Source: Oscillospiraceae bacterium
GTDB lineage: Bacteria; Bacillota; Clostridia; Oscillospirales; Oscillospiraceae
Direction of reading: 5' to 3'
Assembly (NCBI GenBank): GCA_031261585.1
Contig: JAISJJ010000061.1
Span: forward strand, 1-35,776
DNA length: 35,776 nt
The notes under the pieces were generated by a model. That model worked only from the letters and a program-made list of their open reading frames with translations, was not told where the DNA came from and did no database searches. Positions 10,123 through 17,835 of this stretch are shown piece by piece. Within the stretch, counting starts at the first letter, position 1, and each line of letters begins with the position of its first letter. The position numbers were made by a program, and so were the translations under genes.

Positions 10123-10141
10123 TATCAGACATTGCGGGAAC

Positions 10142-10164
10142 GGGAGGGAAAACCTCCCTTTTTC
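10142..10164 (+). terminator. Rho-independent terminator after ftsZ
   Basis: GGGAGG-GAAAA-CCTCCC followed by TTTTT. Confidence 0.75.
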
Positions 10165-10181
10165 CGTATCGGAGCAATACG

Positions 10182-11045
10182 GTGATCAAATCATTCATCA
10201 ACCGCGTCAACAATATAAAACCGCCGCGCCGCAAGTTCCCGCGCCTGCTATGGGAGATGTACGACGTGTACGTGAAGCAGCGCGTCGCGCGTTCCTCAGC
10301 CGCGCTGTCGTATTTCGTGGTGATCGCGCTGTTTCCGCTGCTGATCTGCGCCGCCGCGATACTCGGGCGATTGAACATCTCGCAGGAATCGGTACTCGGC
10401 GTGTGGCAGAACATCGTACCCGCCGCCGCGCTGAGCGTCGTGACCGAGTTCCTCGGCTACGTGAACGGCAACAGCTCGACGGTACTCATCGTCGCGGCTG
10501 TCGGCGTCATGCTGACCAGCTCGTCGGCGGCGTTCCGCACGATCATGAGCATCTTCGGCGACATTCAGGGCGAGCGCAGATTCACGGGGATCGGCGGCTA
10601 CATCTTCGGATTCGTGCTGTCGGGCGCGTTCATCGCCGTGATCTTCATCTCGGCTATCGTCGTGCTCTCGGGCAACTGGATCATGCAGTGGCTTGAAACG
10701 TACGTTCTGCGCGCGAGCATCGCCAACGCGTGGCTGTGGGTGCGGTTCATTTTGATGTTCCTGGTACTGTTCTTCGTCGTATTCGCGCTGTACGCCGCCG
10801 CCGCGCCGCGCAAATCACGCACGACGTGCCGTCTGCCGGGCGCGATAGCCGCGTCGCTGCTCATGGTCGGCGTTTCCGCGATCTACTCGCGCATCATCTC
10901 CGCGTCGGCGCGCTACGCGCTGGTGTACGGCTCGCTCGCGTCGATTATCGTGCTGCTGATCTGGATGTACACGTGCGGCATCGTCGTGATTATGGGCAAC
11001 GTGCTGAATATTTGTTATATGAAGGTGTACCGCAATGGAATTTGA
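10182..11045 (+). CDS. YihY/BrkB-family inner membrane protein
   Basis: RVARSSAALSYFVVIALFPLLICAAAILG and VSAIYSRIISASARYALVYGSLASIIVLLIWMYTCG typical of the YihY family; ~6 TM segments. Confidence 0.88.
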   Translation: MIKSFINRVNNIKPPRRKFPRLLWEMYDVYVKQRVARSSAALSYFVVIALFPLLICAAAILGRLNISQESVLGVWQNIVPAAALSVVTEFLGYVNGNSSTVLIVAAVGVMLTSSSAAFRTIMSIFGDIQGERRFTGIGGYIFGFVLSGAFIAVIFISAIVVLSGNWIMQWLETYVLRASIANAWLWVRFILMFLVLFFVVFALYAAAAPRKSRTTCRLPGAIAASLLMVGVSAIYSRIISASARYALVYGSLASIIVLLIWMYTCGIVVIMGNVLNICYMKVYRNGI

Positions 11046-11445
11046 GCGCGCAATACTGTCCGAGCGCGATGCCGCCGCATACTCGCCGCTCGCGCTCGCG
11101 CACATAGGCGACGCGGTGTACGAACTGTTCGCGCGCACTCGCGTCACGGCGCACGGCGGCGGCAAGGTCGGCGCGCTACACCGTGAGACGGTGAAATACG
11201 TCGCGGCACCCGCACAGGCGGCGGCGTTTCGGCGCATCGAGCCGCAACTCACCGACGCTGAACTGACGATGTTCAAGCGCGGGCGCAACGCGAACGGTCA
11301 CCCCGCACCGAACTCGTCCACCTCCGCCGAGTACCACGCCGCAACAGGGTTGGAGACGCTGTTCGGGTGGCTGTACCTAACGGGGCAGACGGCACGGGCA
11401 GGGGAATTGTTTGAATTGGGCAACGAGATGGCAGTTAACAATTAA
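11035..11445 (+). CDS. mrnC: Mini-ribonuclease III (RNase III-like, no dsRBD)
   Basis: LALAHIGDAVYELFARTRV, HRETVKYV, FKRGRNAN motifs; 136 aa; overlaps the preceding CDS. Confidence 0.88.
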   Translation: MEFERAILSERDAAAYSPLALAHIGDAVYELFARTRVTAHGGGKVGALHRETVKYVAAPAQAAAFRRIEPQLTDAELTMFKRGRNANGHPAPNSSTSAEYHAATGLETLFGWLYLTGQTARAGELFELGNEMAVNN

Positions 11446-11646
11446 CAATTAACAGTTAACAGTTACGGGAGTTTGGACGAGAGTTGCGGGGAACAAACCC
11501 CCGCCGACTGCGGTCGGCACCCCCTTTCCGAAAGGGGGCAGGGTTTGGACGTGGGTTGCGGTTGATAATGCTCCGTAGGGGCACCATTGGTCGCCCGTCG
11601 GGGTTTTGCAAACCGCAACAGGGCGACCACATAGGGTCGCCCCTGC
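11435..11646 (+). repeat. Composite repeat unit U1: TTAACAR heptads + hairpin core + REPIN-like element B
   Basis: TTAACAATTAACAATTAACAGTTAACAG, then CGGGAGTTTGGACGAGAGTTGCGGGGAACAAACCCCCGCCGACTGCGGTCGGCACCCCCTTTCCGAAAGGGGGCAGGGTTTGGACG, then CGTAGGGGCACC...GGGTCGCCCCTG. Near-identical inverted copy at 17645-17835. Confidence 0.9.
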
Positions 11647-11876
11647 TAAATATCGCGTCCTTTTGGGTATGGTTTCGGCTCGTCTGTGCGGTGGAGCAGG
11701 TAATCTACGCTGGTCGCGTAGTATGTCGCCAGTTGGTCTAAGATGTCCATCGGAATGTTCAGTTTGCCCAGCTCGTAGTCGGAATAGGTCGTCTGGTGAA
11801 TTTTTAGCTGCGCTGCAATGACTTTTTGCGAAAGGTCGTTATCCTCACGCAATTCGCGAATCCTTGATACGTTCAT
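11646..11876 (-). CDS. XRE-family HTH transcriptional regulator (Met at 11876; ORF track opens at 11894)
   Basis: RIRELREDNDLSQKVIAAQLKIHQTTYSDYELGKLNIPMDILDQLATYYATSVDYLL is a typical HTH_3/Cro-CI sequence. Confidence 0.9.
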   Translation of the reverse strand: MNVSRIRELREDNDLSQKVIAAQLKIHQTTYSDYELGKLNIPMDILDQLATYYATSVDYLLHRTDEPKPYPKGRDI

Positions 11877-11902
11877 TTTATCACCCCGAAGCAATTATAT
11901 GC

Positions 11903-11948
11903 TAAGGGCAATTCCCTTATTGACATTTAAGGCATATTCCCTTAGAAT
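11903..11948. promoter_or_regulatory. Divergent regulatory region: two operator-like 17-mers and a sigma-A promoter
   Basis: TAAGGGCAATTCCCTTA (11903-11919) and TAAGGCATATTCCCTTA (11928-11944); plus-strand TTGACA (11920-11925) - 17 nt - TAGAAT (11943-11948). Confidence 0.75.
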
Positions 11949-11989
11949 GTGCATAGTAGGCTGAGTGAATGCATAAAGGGGGATAAATT

Positions 11990-12184
11990 ATGGCTGAAAT
12001 ATGCGTTGATTGCATGAAAAAAAGCGCGCGAAAAAACGGCGAGCCGTTTTCGGAACGCGAGTGGGTGATTTCCGACGATGCGGATATCTGCGAATGGTGC
12101 GGCGAATACAAACGCGTCATTATTAAGCGCAGAGAGAATTTACTCTTGAAAATGCTCAAAATCCTGTTTTTTCGCCGACATTAG
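11990..12184 (+). CDS. 64-aa CxxC...CxxC putative zinc-binding mini-protein
   Basis: MAEICVDCMKKSARKNGEPFSEREWVISDDADICEWCGEYKR...; preceded by a strong promoter and GGGGG-type RBS. Confidence 0.7.
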   Translation: MAEICVDCMKKSARKNGEPFSEREWVISDDADICEWCGEYKRVIIKRRENLLLKMLKILFFRRH

Positions 12185-12277
12185 CGAGTACGGACTATTT
12201 ACAAATGTTGCGAAAAAGCGTATACTTAATGCTCTGATATAAAAGATATTGGCAGAAAATTCACGGAGGACGCCCCA

Positions 12278-13846
12278 ATGCCGCTTGACGCAATGTGCCT
12301 TACCGCAGTCGTCTCAGAGCTTTCGCCCGCGCTCGTCGGCGCGCGGATCGATAAGATACGCCAACCAGAGCGCGACGTGCTGATCCTGCACCTGCGCACG
12401 CAGTTTGGCAACCGAAAACTGCTGATCTCGACGGGTACCGCCGACGCGCGCGTACATTTTACGCAGTCGGAACCCGAGAATCCCGCACAGCCGCCGATGT
12501 TCTGTATGCTCCTGCGCAAGCACTTGACGGGTGCGGTGATCACGTCGGTGACGCAGCCGCCGCGTGAACGTGTCGTCGACATCGCGCTGACCGCGTCCGA
12601 CACGCTCGGCGACCGTGAGGAGCGGCGGCTCGTCCTCGAACTCATGGGGCGCAACTCGAACATCGCGCTCGTCGGCGCGGACGGGCGCGTGCTCGACTGC
12701 CTGCGGCGTGTGGACGCGGAGATGTCCGAACGCCGCCCGTTGTTGCCGGGATTGTTCTACCGACTGCCGCCGTCGCCCGAGCGCGCGAATCCGGGGTTCT
12801 CGCCGCTGATCGCGCGCGAGATCGAGTATCGCGGCACCGACGCGTTTTTGTCCGAGCCGCCCGTGCCGACATTGCTGCGCGAACCGAGCGGAGCGTTGCG
12901 CGACTTCACGTTTTGCGAGATTCGGCAGTATGGAGGCGCGCTCGAATGTGAGGCGGCGGAGTCATTCTCCGCGATGCTCGACACGTTCTTCGCGCGGCGT
13001 TCGTCGGAACAGCGCATGACCTCGAAAGCGTCGAATTTAGTGCGAACAGTAAAAAATGCGCACGACCGCGCTGTTCGGCGTGTCGCTGCGCAGTACGCGG
13101 AGATCGAATCGGCGCGACACCGTGAGCATCTGCGCGAGTGCGGCGACATTTTGATGGCGAACCTGAAAGCCGTGCCGCCCGGGGCGGAGTCGGTGTCGCT
13201 GCCCGATTTTTACGCGGACGGAGATGCGGAGACGTATCGCACGATAAAGCTCGACCCGCGCCGCAACGCCCAGCAGAACGCCGCAAAGTACTACAAGGAC
13301 TACACAAAGGCGAAGAACGCCGAAAAAATCCTCGGCGACCGCATAGCCGACGGTGAGCGCGAAGCGGAGTACCTCGGCAGCGTGCTGACCATGCTCGCCA
13401 TGTGCGAATCCGAGCGCGAACTCGCGGATATCCGCCGCGAACTCGAAAACGCGGGCTACCTGCGCGCCGCGAAAACGCGCGAAAAGGTCAAACCGACCGC
13501 GCCGCGTCGGTTCACGTCGTCGTCGGGCGTGGAGATCCTCGTCGGGCGCAACAACGCGCAAAACGACGAACTGACGTTCAAACTCGCGTTCAAGACCGAT
13601 GTGTGGCTGCACGTCCAAAAACGCCACGGCAGTCACGTGATTCTGCGCACCAACGGTGCCGACCCGTCGGATTCGGATATTCTCGAAGCGGCGGCATACG
13701 CGGCGCAGTACTCCGAGGCGCGCGACGAGTTGCGCGTAGCCGTGGACTTTACACGGGTACGATACGTAAAAAAGATACCCGCCGCCAACGCGGGTATGGT
13801 GACTTATACGGATTATAAGACGGTTATCGTTGCGCCGAGCAAATAA
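12278..13846 (+). CDS. rqcH: NFACT family protein RqcH (ribosome-associated quality control)
   Basis: N-terminal MPLDAMCLTAVVSELSPALVGARIDKIRQP; C-terminal SSGVEILVGRNNAQNDELTFKLAFKTDVWLHVQKRHGSHVILR NFACT-R domain. Confidence 0.93.
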   Translation: MPLDAMCLTAVVSELSPALVGARIDKIRQPERDVLILHLRTQFGNRKLLISTGTADARVHFTQSEPENPAQPPMFCMLLRKHLTGAVITSVTQPPRERVVDIALTASDTLGDREERRLVLELMGRNSNIALVGADGRVLDCLRRVDAEMSERRPLLPGLFYRLPPSPERANPGFSPLIAREIEYRGTDAFLSEPPVPTLLREPSGALRDFTFCEIRQYGGALECEAAESFSAMLDTFFARRSSEQRMTSKASNLVRTVKNAHDRAVRRVAAQYAEIESARHREHLRECGDILMANLKAVPPGAESVSLPDFYADGDAETYRTIKLDPRRNAQQNAAKYYKDYTKAKNAEKILGDRIADGEREAEYLGSVLTMLAMCESERELADIRRELENAGYLRAAKTREKVKPTAPRRFTSSSGVEILVGRNNAQNDELTFKLAFKTDVWLHVQKRHGSHVILRTNGADPSDSDILEAAAYAAQYSEARDELRVAVDFTRVRYVKKIPAANAGMVTYTDYKTVIVAPSK

Positions 13847-13890
13847 TAGCGGGTTATAACAAGAAAAAGTGCAGACAGAGGGGTGCCAAT

Positions 13891-14859
13891 ATGCAACACG
13901 ACAAACTCGCGCTGATCGCCGACGTTCACGGCAACCTGCCCGCGTTGCGCGCCGTTATCGGCGACGCAAAGTCGCGCGGGGCGACGCGGTGGCTACTGCT
14001 CGGCGACTACATAACGGACTTCCCGTACCCGAACGAGGTCGCGGAACTGCTGCAAACGCTCGAAAACGCCGTGATCATTCGCGGCAACAAGGAGGAGCGT
14101 TACGCGAATATGCGCGGCGAGAACCCCGATTGGCTCGCGCTCGAACAGATGGCACCCGCGCGGTGGAACCTGCGCGAGTTGACGGACGCGAACGCGGATT
14201 ATCTGTTCGGATTGCCCGACACGGCGGAGTTCGAGTTCGGCGGTGAACGCGTGTACGCGACGCACTCGATTCGCGAGATTTGCCCTCTTGCGTCGAAAGT
14301 GCGCGAGGTCAACAGTTCGAGGTGGTACCGCGATAAAATGTTTGAAAAACCGTTCTCTCGCAGCGAGTATCCCGCGATTGCGAACGCGGCGATTGACGCG
14401 TCGCCCACGGTAACGGCGCAGATTTCGGCGTTGCCGCGCGGCGTGTACGCGTTCGGACACAACCACATTCAACAGCATTTTCGACGCGGCGACACGCTGC
14501 TCGTGAACCCCGGTTCGTGCGGATTCGCGACAGACTTCGCCATCGGTGCGCCGTACACCATGCTGACCGCCGCCAACGGCGAGATTCGCGTCGAGGAATT
14601 GCGCGTCGCGTACGATATTGACGCGCTGATAGACACGCTGAAAAAATCGACGCTGTATGTCGCAGCGTCGATATGGTGCGAAACCGTGGCGCGGACGATT
14701 CAAACGGGTGCGGATTTGGTGGGACACTTCCTGCACCACGCGCAGGACGTTGGCGCAATGTTGGGCGACACGGATTACCCCGTAAGCGACGCGACATGGC
14801 GGCGGGCGTGGGCGACGTGGGTCGACCCGACTGTGGGAAACAATGGCACATTTGCGTAG
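13891..14859 (+). CDS. Calcineurin-like metallophosphoesterase
   Basis: LALIADVHGNLPALRAVI, LGDYITDFP, IRGNKEE, FGHNHIQQHF, NPGSCG motifs. Confidence 0.9.
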   Translation: MQHDKLALIADVHGNLPALRAVIGDAKSRGATRWLLLGDYITDFPYPNEVAELLQTLENAVIIRGNKEERYANMRGENPDWLALEQMAPARWNLRELTDANADYLFGLPDTAEFEFGGERVYATHSIREICPLASKVREVNSSRWYRDKMFEKPFSRSEYPAIANAAIDASPTVTAQISALPRGVYAFGHNHIQQHFRRGDTLLVNPGSCGFATDFAIGAPYTMLTAANGEIRVEELRVAYDIDALIDTLKKSTLYVAASIWCETVARTIQTGADLVGHFLHHAQDVGAMLGDTDYPVSDATWRRAWATWVDPTVGNNGTFA

Positions 14860-14922
14860 GGGCGGGTCTTGACCCGCCCCTCGTTGACTTGCGCAACGGG
14901 TCGGTCAAGACCGACCCCTACG
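14855..14922. repeat. REPIN-like paired-hairpin element C
   Basis: CGTAGGGGCGGGTCTTGACCCGCCCCTCGTTGACTTGCGCAACGGGTCGGTCAAGACCGACCCCTACG. Confidence 0.85.
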
Positions 14923-16876
14923 AGGACATTTCTCGATAACAATCGTGTTTCGGCTTCCGAGCAACGCTGCGTGATGGCGTAGGGGCGGGTCTTGACCCGC
15001 CCGCCGTATTACACCCCCCCGGCGTTTTCACGAAATACTCGTCGTACCATACGAGGAACGAGTATACCGACCATATCTTTTTCATGTTGCCCGCGCGTCC
15101 CTGCCGATGGTCGTCGAGCAGTTTCATGATGCTCTCGCGGTTGAAAAACAGCGCGGCATCGTCACTCGTGAACGCGCGGCGCACGATCTCGTAGTACTTG
15201 TCCTGTTTCAACCAGTCGTTCAGCGGCACGGGGAAGCCTTTTTTCGGCATCGCCGCCGTCTTTGCGGGGAGCTGACGCGCCGCCGCGCCGCGCAACGCGA
15301 CCTTTGTCGTCTCGGTGTTGACGCGGTACTTTGACGGTATGCCGAGCGCGGTTTTCAGCATCTCCTTGTCGAGAAACGGAACGCGCAGTTCGAGCGAGTT
15401 CGCCATGCTCATGCGATCCGCTTTGACGAGAATGTCCTGCTGCAGCCACGTTTTTATGTCAACGTACTGCATTTTTGTGATATCGTCCTCGTCGCGGCAC
15501 TCGTCGAAAAACACCTTTGTGAACTCGGCGGGGTTATGCGTGGCGTACTGCGCGATTACGGGAGACAGTATCGCGTCGCGCTCCGTATGGTCGAACACGT
15601 AGTTGTTGCGGATATAGCGCGTGTCCATGTCCTCCGCGCCGCGCGTCAGAAAACGCTTGCCGTGGAAGCCCTGCGGCAGAGCCTTTGCGCAGACGGAGAG
15701 CAGCTTGCGTATCGGTTTCGGCACTCTCATGTATTTCGCGAAATCCAGCGGTTCGCGGTAATAGTGGTATCCGCCGAACAACTCGTCCGCACCCTCGCCC
15801 GAGAGCACGACTTTTACGTACTCCGCTGCCTTGCGGCACAGGAAGTACAGCGCGATGGCGGACGGGTTCGGCAGCGGCTCGTCCATGTGGTACTGCACGG
15901 TCGGCACCGCGTCGAAGTACTCGTCCGCGCTGATTTTTTTCGTGAAAATGTCAACACCCGCGAACGCGGCGAATTCCTCGGCGTATTTCAGCTCGCTGTA
16001 CTTTTCCTCCTCGAACCCGACGGAAAACGTCTTGACGTTGTTGTGCTTCGCCATCTCGCGCACGACGTAACTGCTGTCCACGCCGCTCGACAGGAAGCAA
16101 CCGACCTCAACGTCGCTGATGCTGTGCGCGACGGTGGACTGCCCGAACGTCTCCTCGATCAAATCCTCCCAGAACTCAATGGGTTTCGTGCCGTCAATCG
16201 CGTATTTCAGCTCGAAGTACGGTGTAACGGTCAGCGCGTTGTTTTTAACCGTGAAATACGACCCCGCTGGGATTTTGTACACGTTCTCGAACAGCGTCTC
16301 CTCGCTCGGAATGTACTCAAAACACAGATACTCGGGGATACGCTCGCGGTTCACGGCTTTTTTGAACGACGGGTGCGCGAGAAACGCCTTGATCTCCGAC
16401 GCGAACATGAACGCCGCATCGTTCTGATAATAAAAAAGCGGCTTGATACCGAAAATATCGCGCGCGCCGAACAGCGTTTGCGTATTGGTGTCGTATATCA
16501 CGAACGCGAACATGCCGCGCAGACGCTGTAAAATCCCCTCGCCGTACTCCTCGTACCCGTGCAGAATCACCTCGGAATCCGTGCGCGTCTTGAATACGTG
16601 ACCGCGCTCCAAAAGCTCGGCGCGCAACGCCTGATAGTTGTAAATCTCGCCGTTGAACAGCAGCACGCGGGTGCCGTCCTCGTTGAGAATCGGTTGAGAG
16701 CCGTCCGCGAGGTCGATGATGCTCAGGCGGCGAAAACCGAGCGAGATGTAGCCGTCAACGTAGAAATCGCCCTGATCGGGACCGCGGTGCCTAATACGTG
16801 CCGCCATGTCCGCGATCACTTTTTTGTTGTCTATGCCGCTGTTCCGCTCGTTGAAAAACCCGACTATTCCGCACAT
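14918..16876 (-). CDS. asnB: Asparagine synthetase (glutamine-hydrolysing), AsnB family; C-terminal tail encoded by repeat sequence
   Basis: MCGIVGFFNERN (N-terminal Cys amidotransferase), RRLSIIDLADGSQPI, FLSSGVDSSYV PP-loop, SGEGADELFGGY. Confidence 0.93.
   Translation of the reverse strand: MCGIVGFFNERNSGIDNKKVIADMAARIRHRGPDQGDFYVDGYISLGFRRLSIIDLADGSQPILNEDGTRVLLFNGEIYNYQALRAELLERGHVFKTRTDSEVILHGYEEYGEGILQRLRGMFAFVIYDTNTQTLFGARDIFGIKPLFYYQNDAAFMFASEIKAFLAHPSFKKAVNRERIPEYLCFEYIPSEETLFENVYKIPAGSYFTVKNNALTVTPYFELKYAIDGTKPIEFWEDLIEETFGQSTVAHSISDVEVGCFLSSGVDSSYVVREMAKHNNVKTFSVGFEEEKYSELKYAEEFAAFAGVDIFTKKISADEYFDAVPTVQYHMDEPLPNPSAIALYFLCRKAAEYVKVVLSGEGADELFGGYHYYREPLDFAKYMRVPKPIRKLLSVCAKALPQGFHGKRFLTRGAEDMDTRYIRNNYVFDHTERDAILSPVIAQYATHNPAEFTKVFFDECRDEDDITKMQYVDIKTWLQQDILVKADRMSMANSLELRVPFLDKEMLKTALGIPSKYRVNTETTKVALRGAAARQLPAKTAAMPKKGFPVPLNDWLKQDKYYEIVRRAFTSDDAALFFNRESIMKLLDDHRQGRAGNMKKIWSVYSFLVWYDEYFVKTPGGCNTAGGSRPAPTPSRSVARKPKHDCYREMSS
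14978..15004. repeat. Single-hairpin element D, inside the 3' end of asnB
   Basis: CGTAGGGGCGGGTCTTGACCCGCCCGC. Confidence 0.75.
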
Positions 16877-17613
16877 GTTGTATCCTCCAAAATGGTGCCG
16901 CCCATTAGTTCAATTGTCCGCGCCGCGAGTGCCTCCGTGGAATCCACGACATGGAGACCGTGAAACGCTTTTTTGTTCGCGCGGTACACGACCGAAAGCT
17001 CCGTACAGCCCAGAATCACCGCGTCGCAACCGCCCGCGAGCATCGCGTCCGTGATGCGCACAAGTTCCGCGACGTCGGGTTCCAAACCCGCCTTGACCTG
17101 CTCGTAGATGATCGCCATGAGCGACGCCTGATTTGCGGCGTCGGGAACGCTCGCGCAGAGACCGTGCCGTGCGCAGACGAGCTGATACGAATTGGTGCCT
17201 ATCGTACCCGATGTCGCGAGAATACCCACCGTGCGCGCGCCCGTGTACCGCGCGAGGACATAGCTCACGGTTTCCTCGAGAATGTTGATAATCGGGACGG
17301 TCACAGCGTCCTGAATCGCGTCAAAAAAATAGTGCGCGGTGTTGCACGGTATGACAATCGCGTCCACGCCGAACGATTCGAGCCACCGCACGTCGTCGAT
17401 CAGTATCGGTAGGGGATTCGGCTGCGTATCGTCGAGGATATATGCCGTGCGGTCGGGTATCGCCGCGTGGTTGTAGCACAGGTAGTTGAGGTGATCCTGA
17501 TCACGGTCAACGCGCGTCATATCCGCAAGCGTAGTCAAAAAACAAGCCGTAGCAACGGTACCAACGCCGCCGAGCACGCCAAGCAGTTTTTTGTTATCGC
17601 GCATTTGTGTCAC
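16864..17613 (-). CDS. Aspartate/glutamate racemase family protein
   Basis: LGVLGGVGTVATACFLTTLADMT, IVIPCNTAHYF, GCDAVILGCTELSV (two catalytic Cys contexts); stop overlaps the asnB start. Confidence 0.9.
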   Translation of the reverse strand: MTQMRDNKKLLGVLGGVGTVATACFLTTLADMTRVDRDQDHLNYLCYNHAAIPDRTAYILDDTQPNPLPILIDDVRWLESFGVDAIVIPCNTAHYFFDAIQDAVTVPIINILEETVSYVLARYTGARTVGILATSGTIGTNSYQLVCARHGLCASVPDAANQASLMAIIYEQVKAGLEPDVAELVRITDAMLAGGCDAVILGCTELSVVYRANKKAFHGLHVVDSTEALAARTIELMGGTILEDTTCAE

Positions 17614-17644
17614 CTCCGATTGTCGCGCACCGATAGGCGCGTTA

Positions 17645-17835
17645 TGTAATGGTATGCAAAACCCCGACGGGCGATTGATAATCGCCCCTACGACTCAGCC
17701 CCGCAACTCACGTCCAAACCTCTGCCCCCTTTCGGAAAGGGGGTGCCGACCGCAGTCGGCGGGGGTTTGTTCCCCGCAACTCTCGTCCAAACTCCCGTAA
17801 CTGTTAATTGTTAATTGTTAACTGTTAATTGTCAA
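17645..17835 (-). repeat. Composite repeat unit U2, inverted copy of U1
   Basis: Reverse complement: TTGACAATTAACAGTTAACAATTAACAATTAACAGTTACGGGAGTTTGGACGAGAGTTGCGGGGAACAAACCCCCGCCGACTGCGGTCGGCACCCCCTTTCCGAAAGGGGGCAGAGGTTTGGACGTGAGTTGCGGGG...GGGGCGATTATCAATCGCCCGTCGGGGTTTTGCA. Confidence 0.9.

Noticed and set aside
11435-11466. Short regular repeats considered as a CRISPR array
   Set aside because: Period is 7 bp with no spacers and no cas genes in the window.
11484-11741. 85-aa ORF (MRGTNPRRLRSAPPFRKGAGF...) and the similar 22204-22416 ORF
   Set aside because: Both are translations of the composite repeat unit and REPIN-like hairpins, with no support as proteins.
14918-16876. asnB-racemase-ATP-grasp as a natural-product (lasso peptide/NRPS-like) cluster
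   Set aside because: No precursor peptide, B-protein/protease or transporter nearby; AsnB has the full N-terminal glutaminase and resembles housekeeping/peptidoglycan AsnB enzymes.
11435-17835. Inverted composite repeats as terminal inverted repeats of a transposon
   Set aside because: The enclosed genes are housekeeping-type (rqcH, phosphoesterase, asnB) with no transposase; a third copy lies outside the interval.
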